Part shown: piece after piece, positions 38,989 to 46,427 of the stretch
How positions within the stretch are numbered: the first letter of the stretch is position 1
Layout of the letters: each line of letters begins with the position of its first letter
Notes under the pieces: model-generated
Seen by the model: only the letters and a program-made list of their open reading frames with translations
What the model was told of the DNA's origin: nothing
The model's database searches: none
Position numbers and translations under genes: made by a program
NCBI RefSeq assembly: GCF_026586805.1
Contig: NZ_JAPFHA010000005.1
Coordinates: 1 to 64,000, forward strand
Length of the DNA stretch: 64,000 nucleotides
Direction of reading: 5' to 3'
Source: Niveibacterium sp. 24ML
GTDB taxonomy: Bacteria > Pseudomonadota > Gammaproteobacteria > Burkholderiales > Rhodocyclaceae

Positions 38989-39786
38989 ATGGGCGCCGCC
39001 CTCGATCCCGCGTCGATTCCGCTCGCCCTGCGCGAGCTGGCCGACCCGCTTGCCGCGCATGCCGAAGATGCCGGCCTCAACGCCACGCAGGTCACCGAGC
39101 AGGCGCTCGTCGATGGCTGGCTGGTGCGCTTTGCCAACAGCCGTGCCAAGCGCGCGCGCAGCATCAACGCCATCGGCGCCGGCCTGCTGCCGCTCGACGA
39201 AAAGCTCGAACGCGCACAGGCGCTCTACCAGGCTGCCGGCTTGCCGCTCACCTTCCGCATCACACCCTTCTCGCCACCGGCCGGGCTGGATGCCGAACTT
39301 GCCGCGCGTGGCTTCATCGCCTTTGAAGAATCGCGGGTCATGATCCGCGCGCTCGCACCCGCCGCGCCGGTGCTGAGCGAATTGCCCTTGCACGAAGTCG
39401 GCGCGCGCGAGTTCAGTGAAACCGCTGGTGCGCTCTACGGCGACGACGCCGCGCGGATCGCGGTGGATACCGCGCGCAACCTTGCCTTCCCCGGCCAAGG
39501 CATCCGTTTGCTGCTCGGTGAGCGCACCGCGCCGCTGGCGGCGGGCAGCCTGCTCTTCGATGGGCGCATGGCGGGCCTCTACGGCCTCCATACGCGTTCA
39601 GATATGCGGGGCAGGGGGTACGCCGCCCTGATCGTCAAAACACTGCTTGAACGGGCGCAAAACGCTGGCGCGCAACACGCGTGTCTGCAGGTCGGCGCGG
39701 GTAACGCGGCAGCACGCGCGCTGTATCACAAGCTTGGCTTCACCGATCGCTATGCCTACTGGTACCGCGCGCGGCAGATCGAATGA
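38989..39786 (+). CDS. GNAT-family N-acetyltransferase
   Basis: Protein of 265 residues with a C-terminal GNAT domain: the acetyl-CoA-binding motif RSDMRGRGYAALIVKTLLERAQNAGA, and QVGAGNAAARALYHKLGFTDRYAYWYR at the end. The N-terminal half (LNATQVTEQALVDGWLVRFANSRAKRARSINAIG) resembles the region found in two-domain GNAT proteins. The substrate is unknown. It lies 11 bp after parA and 62 bp before parB, so it interrupts the parA-parB pair, as also happens in some related genomes. A role in partitioning is not implied by sequence. Confidence 0.88.
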   Translation: MGAALDPASIPLALRELADPLAAHAEDAGLNATQVTEQALVDGWLVRFANSRAKRARSINAIGAGLLPLDEKLERAQALYQAAGLPLTFRITPFSPPAGLDAELAARGFIAFEESRVMIRALAPAAPVLSELPLHEVGAREFSETAGALYGDDAARIAVDTARNLAFPGQGIRLLLGERTAPLAAGSLLFDGRMAGLYGLHTRSDMRGRGYAALIVKTLLERAQNAGAQHACLQVGAGNAAARALYHKLGFTDRYAYWYRARQIE

Positions 39787-39848
39787 TGGAAGCCCCGTTG
39801 CCCGAGCGGCAGCGAGGCGATTGATTGCACTTTTCAGGAAGCACGAAC

Positions 39849-40694
39849 ATGGTCAAGAAACCCAAGGGCCTCGGCCGCGGCCTTGAGGCGCTGCTCGGCG
39901 CCGACACTTCGTCGGACAACCAGGGCCGCCTTGAAACCCTGCTGATCGACGACCTGCAGCCGGGCAAGTACCAGCCGCGCACCCGCATGGATGCCGGCAG
40001 CCTTGAGGAGCTGGCCGCGTCGATCCGCACCCAGGGCGTGATGTCGCCGATCCTGGTGCGGCCGATTGCCGGCGGGCGCCACGAAATCATCGCCGGTGAG
40101 CGTCGCTGGCGGGCAGCGCGCATTGCCGAGCTGAGCCAGGTGCCGGTGCTGATCCGCGAGATCCCGGACGAAGCCGCACTCGCGATGTCGCTGATCGAGA
40201 ACATCCAGCGCGAGAACCTCAACCCGCTCGAAGAAGCGCTCGGCATCCAGCGCCTGATCGACGAATTCGGCATGACGCACCAGATGGCGGCGGATGCGGT
40301 GGGCCGCTCGCGGCCGGCCACGTCCAACCTGCTGCGCCTGCTCGCGCTGCCTGAGCCGGTGCGCGAACTGCTGATGGCCGGTGATATCGAAATGGGCCAT
40401 GCCCGCGCGTTGCTGAGCCTCGACCCGGTGCAGCAGGTGATGCTCGCCAACCAGGTGGTCGCGCGGCGCTTGTCGGTGCGCGAAACTGAAAAAGCGGTGC
40501 AGCACGCGCAAAAGCCGGAGGCCGAAAAGGCCGCTAAGCCGGTCAACCGCGATGTCGCGCGTCTGGAGGAAGAGCTTGCCGACAAGCTCGGCGCGATGGT
40601 GAAGATCCAGGCGAACAAGAAGGGCGCCGGCAAACTGGTGATCGAGTTTGGCAACCTCGACCAGCTCGACGGCATCCTCGGCCGCATTGCTTGA
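39849..40694 (+). CDS. parB: Chromosome partitioning protein ParB (Spo0J)
   Basis: CTP-dependent DNA clamp that loads at parS and stimulates ParA; 281 residues. The N-terminal ParA-interaction motif is KKPKGLGRGLEALLG. The ParB/Srx CTP-binding fold contains QPRTRMDAGSLEELAASIRTQGVMSPILVRP and GERRWRAARIA, and the helix-turn-helix region contains MTHQMAADAVGRSRPATSNLLRLLALP. The C-terminal dimerisation domain ends at about 280. The ATG at 39849 is preceded by an AGGAAG-type site. A terminator follows. Confidence 0.97.
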   Translation: MVKKPKGLGRGLEALLGADTSSDNQGRLETLLIDDLQPGKYQPRTRMDAGSLEELAASIRTQGVMSPILVRPIAGGRHEIIAGERRWRAARIAELSQVPVLIREIPDEAALAMSLIENIQRENLNPLEEALGIQRLIDEFGMTHQMAADAVGRSRPATSNLLRLLALPEPVRELLMAGDIEMGHARALLSLDPVQQVMLANQVVARRLSVRETEKAVQHAQKPEAEKAAKPVNRDVARLEEELADKLGAMVKIQANKKGAGKLVIEFGNLDQLDGILGRIA

Positions 40695-40718
40695 TCTCTT
40701 CGCACGCACTTGCCGAAG

Positions 40719-40743
40719 CGGCCGCCCAAGGGTGGCCGTTTTT
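40719..40743 (+). terminator. Intrinsic terminator after parB
   Basis: GC-rich 8-bp stem (CGGCCGCC with GGTGGCCG, one G-T pair) at 40719-40738, loop CAAG, followed by five T (40739-40743). It ends the mnmG-parB operon 25 bp after the parB stop. Confidence 0.75.
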
Positions 40744-40914
40744 CATTGTTGCGCGGCATCGCCGCGTCCATCCCATGTCACGTGCACCGGGGCTCGGTGC
40801 GCCAGCGACAATGGGTGGGGACAAGCGATGCGGGCATGGCATTGCCTCAAGCCCCGCAGTACGGCGCCGTAATTGCGTGACAGGGCTTGTTGTCCGCCAC
40901 CACCGGAGCGTCTG

Positions 40915-42036
40915 TTGAAGCAACTGCAACTACTGGCTGAGCATGTGAAGATCGGGGTTCCCCTGCTCTGGAATGTGCGTGATCGTGCCGGCAACCTGCT
41001 GCTCAGCCGTGGCTACACCTTGCAGACCGAAGCACAGCTGCATTCCCTGCTGCAGCGCGGCATGTTCGTCGATGAAGCAGAATTCCGCCGCCAGCGTGCT
41101 GCGTCGGAAAAGCCCAGGCAGCAGGCATTCGACCCGATCTGGCTGTGGTCTGACCTGCATGTGAAGCTCTCGCTCCTGTTGCGCGACAACGTCAAGGATC
41201 CGGACTTCGCCGACAAGCTGATGCAGCTCTCGATGCTGATTCAGTTTCTTGCCGAGCGGGATGCCGATGTCGGCATCTTCGTCATGATGCAGGCCGATGC
41301 CGCCAAGTATGCGGTGCTGCATTCCATGCACACCGCGGTGATCTGCGAACTGATATCGAAGAAGCTCGGCGTCCCGGATGAAGATCGCCGCACCATCATC
41401 CACGCAGCGCTGACGATGAACCTGGGCATGTTTGAACTGCAAGCGATTCTTGCCGCTCAGAGCACGCCGCCGACCGAGCGACAACGCGCCGATATCCAGG
41501 CCCACCCGGCGCGTAGCGTTGCGATGCTCAAACAGGCCGGGGTCACGCATCCGGAATGGTTGCGCGCGGTGGCCGAACACCACGAAACGCCCGACGGCAA
41601 AGGCTACCCACGCGGCATTACCGACATCAGCATGATTGCCGAACTGGTTCGCCATGCCGATGTGTTCGGAGCGAAGATCAGCCCACGCGCCGGGCGCAGC
41701 GCATTGCCGCCCAACCGCGCCGCGCGCGACTCCTTTCTGGCGATGGGCGGTAACGAAAACCCGATGGCGGCGATGCTGGTCAAGGAGATCGGCATCTACC
41801 CGCCGGGCGCTTTTGTTCGCCTTGGCAATGGGGAAGTGGCGATCGTCCTGCGGCGGGGGCAACTGGCAACGACACCGCTCGTCTACAGCATCATCAGCGG
41901 TGCCGGCGTGCCCTACATGGAGCCGGTTCGCCGCGATACTGCGCGCAAGGACTTCGCGATTGAATCCATCGTGCCGCGCCAGAGCGTGATGGTGCGGATC
42001 AATCCATCGCGCCTGTTCGGCTACGACAAGGGCTGA
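40915..42036 (+). CDS. Degenerate HD-GYP domain protein
   Basis: Protein of 373 residues with TTG start at 40915, supported by a GGAG ribosome-binding site about 10 nt upstream. The N-terminal part (about 1-60) resembles the small beta domain often preceding HD-GYP regions (IGVPLLWNVRDRAGNLLLSRGYTL). The central region has HD-GYP features: HTAVICELISKKLG, AEHHETPDGKGYPRG and RHADVFGAKI. The HD dyad normally seen in ALLHDIGK is replaced by ALTMNLGM, so a metal-dependent c-di-GMP phosphodiesterase site is probably incomplete. It may be a c-di-GMP sensor or interaction module instead. The stop is followed by the second copy of the inverted-end element. Confidence 0.75.
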   Translation: MKQLQLLAEHVKIGVPLLWNVRDRAGNLLLSRGYTLQTEAQLHSLLQRGMFVDEAEFRRQRAASEKPRQQAFDPIWLWSDLHVKLSLLLRDNVKDPDFADKLMQLSMLIQFLAERDADVGIFVMMQADAAKYAVLHSMHTAVICELISKKLGVPDEDRRTIIHAALTMNLGMFELQAILAAQSTPPTERQRADIQAHPARSVAMLKQAGVTHPEWLRAVAEHHETPDGKGYPRGITDISMIAELVRHADVFGAKISPRAGRSALPPNRAARDSFLAMGGNENPMAAMLVKEIGIYPPGAFVRLGNGEVAIVLRRGQLATTPLVYSIISGAGVPYMEPVRRDTARKDFAIESIVPRQSVMVRINPSRLFGYDKG

Positions 42037-42045
42037 GCGGCGCGC

Positions 42046-42154
42046 TTAGGGAAGCTTTGAATAAGTGGCTGCGACTGCGCATCGCTGCGTTACGGCGTGC
42101 TCACTCCCGCGCCTTTCGCTGGATCCCTCTCGCTCAGTTATTCAGACCTTCCTG
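42046..42154. repeat. MITE/REP-like element, copy 2 (109 bp)
   Basis: Inverted relative to the copy at 10110-10258: left TTAGGGAAGCTTTGAATAAG, right TTATTCAGACCTTCCTGAG. The reverse complement of this copy matches copy 1 over both ends and the interior (GAGCACGCCG, AACGCAGCGATGCGC, GTCGCAGCCACTTATTC), lacking about 40 bp. It fills the gap between the convergent HD-GYP and histidine kinase genes and provides the kinase stop codon. Confidence 0.8.
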
Positions 42155-43472
42155 AGTTGGCTCGTCCATCGCGTGCCAGCGGCGCAGGCCAGCACACGCG
42201 CACCCGAAGGCCGCCCTCGGCGCGGTTCTCCAGCATCACGTTGGCAGCATGACGGGTCGCAATCCGTTTGACGATCGCCAGGCCCAGGCCGGTGCCCGGC
42301 TGTTCGCTGCCGGCGTGCCGGTAGAAGCGTTCGAACACGCGGGCGTGTGCATCCTCTGGAATGCCGGGGCCGCTGTCTTCCACCAGCAGTTCTACCCGGG
42401 TGCCCTCGGTGCGGCGCACCGAAACATCCACCTGCCCGCCTGGCGGGGTGTAGCGCACCGCGTTGTCGATCAGGTTGTTGAGCAGCATCGCCAGCTCGGC
42501 CTCGTTGCCCAGCACGCTGACCGCATCGCAATGGCCCAGCCCCAGATCGATGCCGCGCGCTTCGGCCTGCGGCGACTGCGCAATCACGCCCTCGCGGGCC
42601 AAGGCGTCGAGCGCGACCGGGCTGTCGCTGGATGCGCGATCAGGCTCCAGCCGCGCCAGCGCCAGCAACTGTTCCACCAGGTGGGTGGCGCGCAGGCAGC
42701 TCGCCTCGATGTTCGCGATTGCCCGTTCGCGTTCCTCCTGTGTATCGGCGCGCTGCGCCAGCTGTGCGTAAAGCCGGATCGCGGTGACCGGCGTGCGCAG
42801 CTCGTGCGCCGCATCGGCAATGAAGCGCCGCTGCCCGTCGAGCAAGCCCTCCACCCGCGCCAGCAAGGCATTGAGCGTGCCGACCAGGGGCCGCAGCTCG
42901 CGCGGCGCGCCGTCTTCGGGCACCGGTGTGAGCGACCCCGGATCGCGCGCCGAAAGCGCCGCGCGCAATGCAGACAGCGGTGCCAGCGCGCGGCTGACCC
43001 GCACGCCGAGTACCACCGTCAGCAGCGTCGCCAGGCCGGCCAGCACGGTGAGCATCGGCAGCGAAATGCGCATGAACAGTTCGCGGCGGGCGCCCGATTC
43101 GCGCGCCACCAGAATCGTCTGGCCGCTGTACTTGCGCGCAAAGCCGCGCCATTCGCGATCGTCGTAGGAAAAGTCGAACTGGCCCAGCAGCGGTGGTTTG
43201 GCCACCGGTGGGTAGTGGCTCGCGTAGGCGAGCCGATCATTGGCATTCCACACCTGGCTGAGGAAGTCGCCCGGCTGCTCATCGTCGCTGCCCGCTTGCA
43301 CGCCGTGGCGGGCCACCGCATCGGCGATCTGCGACAGCTCCACGTTGCGCAGGGCATCGAAGGAACGCACCGCCAGCGTGTAGGCGGTGAGCACGGCCAC
43401 GCAGCCCAGCAGCAGCATGGCCCCTAACTGCCAGCCGAGCACGGTTCGGCGGATCGAGCCCGGCGTGTTCAT
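42138..43472 (-). CDS. Sensor histidine kinase, QseC/PmrB-like
   Basis: Membrane-bound kinase of 444 residues. The first TM segment is LGWQLGAMLLLGCVAVLTAYTLAV, then a periplasmic sensor of about 115 residues, the second TM FMRISLPMLTVLAGLATLLTVVLGV and a HAMP linker. The phosphoacceptor is in FIADAAHELRTPVTAIRLYAQ, and the ATPase boxes are LNNLIDNAVRYTPPGG, VEDSGPGIP and GTGLGLAIVKRI. The periplasmic domain (DFLSQVWNANDRLAYAS) is of the QseC N-terminal type. Its ATG overlaps the response-regulator stop by 4 nt. The last five residues and stop codon lie in a dispersed repeat, so the natural C-terminus may have been altered by insertion. Confidence 0.92.
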   Translation of the reverse strand: MNTPGSIRRTVLGWQLGAMLLLGCVAVLTAYTLAVRSFDALRNVELSQIADAVARHGVQAGSDDEQPGDFLSQVWNANDRLAYASHYPPVAKPPLLGQFDFSYDDREWRGFARKYSGQTILVARESGARRELFMRISLPMLTVLAGLATLLTVVLGVRVSRALAPLSALRAALSARDPGSLTPVPEDGAPRELRPLVGTLNALLARVEGLLDGQRRFIADAAHELRTPVTAIRLYAQLAQRADTQEERERAIANIEASCLRATHLVEQLLALARLEPDRASSDSPVALDALAREGVIAQSPQAEARGIDLGLGHCDAVSVLGNEAELAMLLNNLIDNAVRYTPPGGQVDVSVRRTEGTRVELLVEDSGPGIPEDAHARVFERFYRHAGSEQPGTGLGLAIVKRIATRHAANVMLENRAEGGLRVRVCWPAPLARDGRANSGRSE

Positions 43473-44125
43473 CCGACCACCTTGTAGCCAATGCCGCGGA
43501 TGTTGCGAATGCGCTCGGCCCCCAGCTTGCGGCGCAAGTGGTGCAGGTGAACTTCCAGCGCATTGGATGAGGGTTCGTCGCCCCAGCCGAAGAGCCGTTC
43601 TTCAAGCTTCTCGCGCGAGAGCACCGCACCCGGTTGTTCGAGCAGGATTTCAAGCAGCGAGAGCTCGCGTGCCGACAAGGCAACCGGCTCACCGGCCAGT
43701 GTGACGCTGCGGGCTTCCGTGTCGAAGGCAATTGCACCGCAGTGGATGACCCGCTGGGTGCGGCCACTGTTGCGCCGGATCAGCGCGCGCAGTCGGGCGA
43801 TCAGTTCGTCCAGATCGAAGGGCTTGGTCAGGTAGTCGTCGGCACCCGCGTTGAGGCCTGCAACGCGGTCAGACACGGCGTCGCGCGCGGTCACCACGAT
43901 CACCGGCAGGCGGTTGTCCTGGCCGCGCAGGCGTGCGAGCAAGGCCATGCCGTCGAGCTTCGGCAGTCCCAGATCCAGCACGCTGGCGGCGTACCGGTTC
44001 GCTTCGATCGCCAGTTCGGCAGCGCGCCCGTCGCGCACCCAATCAACCGTGAAGCCCGCGGCAAGCAGGCCAAGCCGGCTGGCGTCGCCGACCATCGGAT
44101 CGTCTTCCACCAGCAATACCCGCAT
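43469..44125 (-). CDS. OmpR-family response regulator, QseB/PmrA-like
   Basis: Response regulator of 218 residues. Receiver: LLVEDDPMVGDASRLGLLAAGFTVDWV with acceptor Asp in SVLDLGLPKLDGMALL, and conserved VTARDAVSDRVAGLNAGADDYLTKPFDLDELIARL. Winged-helix effector: LSARELSLLEILLEQPGAVLSREKLEERLFGW, then SNALEVHLHHLRRKLG and IRNIRGIGYKV. The start at ATG 44125 (MRVLLVEDD) is chosen because the receiver begins there, although the frame opens further upstream. It is co-transcribed with the kinase. A CTTAAG-N5-CTTAAG direct repeat 225 bp upstream resembles the binding box of PmrA-type regulators, suggesting autoregulation. Confidence 0.93.
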   Translation of the reverse strand: MRVLLVEDDPMVGDASRLGLLAAGFTVDWVRDGRAAELAIEANRYAASVLDLGLPKLDGMALLARLRGQDNRLPVIVVTARDAVSDRVAGLNAGADDYLTKPFDLDELIARLRALIRRNSGRTQRVIHCGAIAFDTEARSVTLAGEPVALSARELSLLEILLEQPGAVLSREKLEERLFGWGDEPSSNALEVHLHHLRRKLGAERIRNIRGIGYKVVG

Positions 44126-44178
44126 TCCAGAACGCTCCAGGCACACAGACGAGTGGGGGATTATCGACCCGGACGTGC

Positions 44179-44206
44179 AAAAAAAAGAGCTCCGGCATGC
44201 CGGAGC
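44179..44206 (-). terminator. Strong leftward intrinsic terminator upstream of the response regulator
   Basis: On the minus strand, the palindromic stem GCTCCGGCATGCCGGAGC (44206-44189) is followed by TC and eight T (44186-44179). No recognised leftward gene lies immediately upstream, so it should end a short transcript or attenuate the two-component operon that starts 54 bp further on. Confidence 0.75.
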
Positions 44207-44285
44207 CCAACTCTCCACTTCAGCAGCTCACGCCGCTCCGTGTCCTTGCAAGGCCGCCGCGCCCGATGCCGCGCCGGCCCGTGTG

Positions 44286-44333
44286 TCAGGAACCGCCGCA
44301 TGCAGGGATGCAGCCTGACTGCATGATGGCCAT
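44286..44333 (-). CDS. Possible 15-codon leader peptide
   Basis: Minus-strand frame encoding MAIMQSGCIPACGGS, between the CTTAAG box (44350-44366) and the strong terminator (44179-44206). A 6-bp stem-loop (ATGCAG/CTGCAT, 44308-44324) overlaps it. No good ribosome-binding site is seen, and the ATG may lie too close to the promoter; the inner ATG (residue 4) is an alternative. Expression as peptide or RNA is speculative. Confidence 0.2.
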   Translation of the reverse strand: MAIMQSGCIPACGGS

Positions 44334-44349
44334 TTCGGGCGTCGGCAGG

Positions 44350-44366
44350 CTTAAGCCAGACTTAAG
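44350..44366. promoter_or_regulatory. PmrA/QseB-type binding box
   Basis: CTTAAG-CCAGA-CTTAAG, an exact direct repeat of the hexamer with a 5-bp spacer, matches the YTTAAK-N5-YTTAAK pattern known for PmrA/BasR-type regulators. It lies upstream of the leftward two-component operon and 142 bp upstream of the rightward aminotransferase gene, so it could regulate either. Confidence 0.55.
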
Positions 44367-44508
44367 GCCGGCCCCGCCGGGCCGGGCGTCGCATCGCGGC
44401 GCGCGGCAAGGGCATGCGCGCATCGAGATCGGGTTTGTGCGGGCTTGACCGCGCCGCCGTGGCGGCACCAAGATCACCGGCTTACCTGAACCCGTCGGAG
44501 AGCTCCAC

Positions 44509-45645
44509 ATGGACCGCAGCGCGCCGCAGATCACCTCCTTCCACCCGCCTCGTCGCGTGCTGATGGGCCCCGGCCCCAGCGACGTACCGGCGCGCGTGCT
44601 GCAGGCGATGGCGCAGCCGACGGTGGGCCATCTCGACCCGGCCTTCAGCGGCATGATGGAAGAGCTCAAGACCCTGCTGCGCTGGGCCTTCCAGACCAAG
44701 AACGAGCTGACCTTCCCGGTCTCCGCGCCGGGTTCGGTGGGCATGGAAACCTGCTTCGTGAACCTGGTCGAGCCGGGTGACACCGTGATCGTGTGTGTCA
44801 ACGGCGTGTTCGGCGGCCGCCAGGCCGAGAACGTGCGCCGCTGCGGCGGCACGCCGGTGATCGTGGAAGACGAGTGGGGCGCGCCGGTCGACCCCGCCAA
44901 GGTGCGCAAGGCCTTTCAGGCACATCCGCAGGCCCGCATCCTCGCCTTCGTGCATGCCGAAACCTCCACCGGCGCATTGTCGGACGCCGCCACGCTGGCG
45001 CAGATCGCACGCGAGCACGATGCGCTGACGATCATGGACTGCGTCACCTCGCTCGGCGGCGTGCCGGTGCTGCTCGACGAGTGGGGTATCGACGCGGCCT
45101 ACTCGGGCAGCCAGAAGTGTCTTTCGAGCACGCCGGGCCTCTCGCCGGTAAGTTTTGGCGAGCGCGCGGTGGCCAAGCTCAAGGCGCGCAAGCACCCGGT
45201 GCAGAGCTGGTTCCAGGACCTGAACCTGGTGCTCGGCTACTGGTCCGGCGCCGGCAAGCGCACCTACCATCACACCGCGCCGGTGAACCCGCTCTACGGC
45301 CTGCACGAATCGCTCGTGATGCTGGCCGAAGAGGGGCTTGAGGCCTCGTGGGCACGCCACCGCGCAATGCACGAGCTGCTGCGCGAAAGCCTCGAAGCAA
45401 TGGGCATCGAATTCGTCGTGCGGCCCGATGCGCGACTGCCGCAGCTCAACGCGGTGCGCATCCCCGCCGGGGCGGATGACGCCGCCGTGCGCGCCGCGCT
45501 GCTGAGCGACTACGGGCTGGAGATCGGCGCAGGCCTCGGCGCGCTCGCCGGCAAGGTGTGGCGCATCGGCGTGATGGGCTATGGCGCGCGGGTCGAGAAC
45601 ATCCGCCTCTGCACCGCCGCGCTGCGCGACGTGCTGGGCCGTTGA
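44509..45645 (+). CDS. Class V aminotransferase, alanine/serine-glyoxylate aminotransferase family
   Basis: PLP-dependent aminotransferase of 378 residues. Conserved elements: LMGPGPSDVPARVLQAM at the N-terminus, GHLDPAF, the aromatic/cofactor region FPVSAPGSVGMETCFVNL, HAETSTGAL, the PLP-binding Asp in IMDCVTSLGG, and the Schiff-base lysine in YSGSQKCLSSTPGLSPVSF. The C-terminal domain ends in RIGVMGYGARVENIRL. This matches alanine-glyoxylate and serine-glyoxylate aminotransferases, which link glyoxylate to glycine in photorespiratory, serine-cycle or purine-breakdown pathways. Which amino donor is used cannot be told. No neighbouring glyoxylate gene is present. Confidence 0.9.
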   Translation: MDRSAPQITSFHPPRRVLMGPGPSDVPARVLQAMAQPTVGHLDPAFSGMMEELKTLLRWAFQTKNELTFPVSAPGSVGMETCFVNLVEPGDTVIVCVNGVFGGRQAENVRRCGGTPVIVEDEWGAPVDPAKVRKAFQAHPQARILAFVHAETSTGALSDAATLAQIAREHDALTIMDCVTSLGGVPVLLDEWGIDAAYSGSQKCLSSTPGLSPVSFGERAVAKLKARKHPVQSWFQDLNLVLGYWSGAGKRTYHHTAPVNPLYGLHESLVMLAEEGLEASWARHRAMHELLRESLEAMGIEFVVRPDARLPQLNAVRIPAGADDAAVRAALLSDYGLEIGAGLGALAGKVWRIGVMGYGARVENIRLCTAALRDVLGR

Positions 45646-45688
45646 TGCCTCACACCGGGCCAGCGCCGGCTGGCCCGATAATGCGCGG

Positions 45689-46294
45689 ATGAGAAATCCC
45701 TACAGCGGTGTATCGCCCAAGCGCCTCGTCTGGTCGCTCGTCGCGGCGGGCGCGGCGATCGCCATCGTCAGTGCGATGCCCTCGTGCGAGGACGGCCGGC
45801 TTGAACTCGCCAACGCGGTGAGTCATTGCCGCAATGTCACCCGCTTTGACCCGAACCAGCGCTCGGCGCTCTCATCCACCAAGGCCTTCGTGGCCTGTGT
45901 CGACCATAAGGCGGGCAAGGCCGGGCGCCCCTACTTTGCCGAGCAGCGCGCCCTGTTCGAGGCGCTGCCCAACCACCCCTGCGAGTACGTCGGCATCTGG
46001 GCGGCCACCCGCGGTGATCAACACTACCGCATGGTGCTGGACGAAGACGGCAGCTTTCGCGGCCAGGCCTACGCCGACTCGCGCGCCGTCTACGGTGGCA
46101 TGACCGGCAACTGGGGCGTGGCGGCGGGCAAGCTCGTGTGGATGTACGACAAGGGCCTGACCTGGCCACCCGACGCCAACCCCATCGTGCCGCAAGGGCA
46201 GGGCAGCTTCCTGCTGCGCGAAGTCGACGGCAGCACCACCCGCTACGACCTGCTCGATCGCTCAGTGTTCGAGCGCTGCCCGGCAGAAGGCTAA
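45689..46294 (+). CDS. Membrane-anchored hypothetical protein
   Basis: Product of 201 residues from ATG 45689. One N-terminal hydrophobic segment (LVWSLVAAGAAIAIVSAMP) probably anchors it in the inner membrane or acts as an uncleaved signal. The exported part has four or more cysteines (SCEDG, SHCRNV, VACVDH, HPCEYVG) and a small beta-domain with WAATRGDQHYRMVLDEDGSFRGQ and GGMTGNWGVAAGKLVWMYD, which looks like a lipocalin-like or META-type sheet. No family is assigned. It lies 43 bp downstream of the aminotransferase gene and is possibly independent. Confidence 0.65.
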   Translation: MRNPYSGVSPKRLVWSLVAAGAAIAIVSAMPSCEDGRLELANAVSHCRNVTRFDPNQRSALSSTKAFVACVDHKAGKAGRPYFAEQRALFEALPNHPCEYVGIWAATRGDQHYRMVLDEDGSFRGQAYADSRAVYGGMTGNWGVAAGKLVWMYDKGLTWPPDANPIVPQGQGSFLLREVDGSTTRYDLLDRSVFERCPAEG

Positions 46295-46427
46295 GCGGCC
46301 TGCAGGGCTATCGGCGGCCAGGCGCCGAGCAGAGTTGCCAGCCTCTCCTTGGCGTACCCATCAGGCCACTGGAACTGGTTCCGTCGGCGCGTCGCTCGCT
46401 CTGAACAACTCGCCGGCCGGTATGGAT

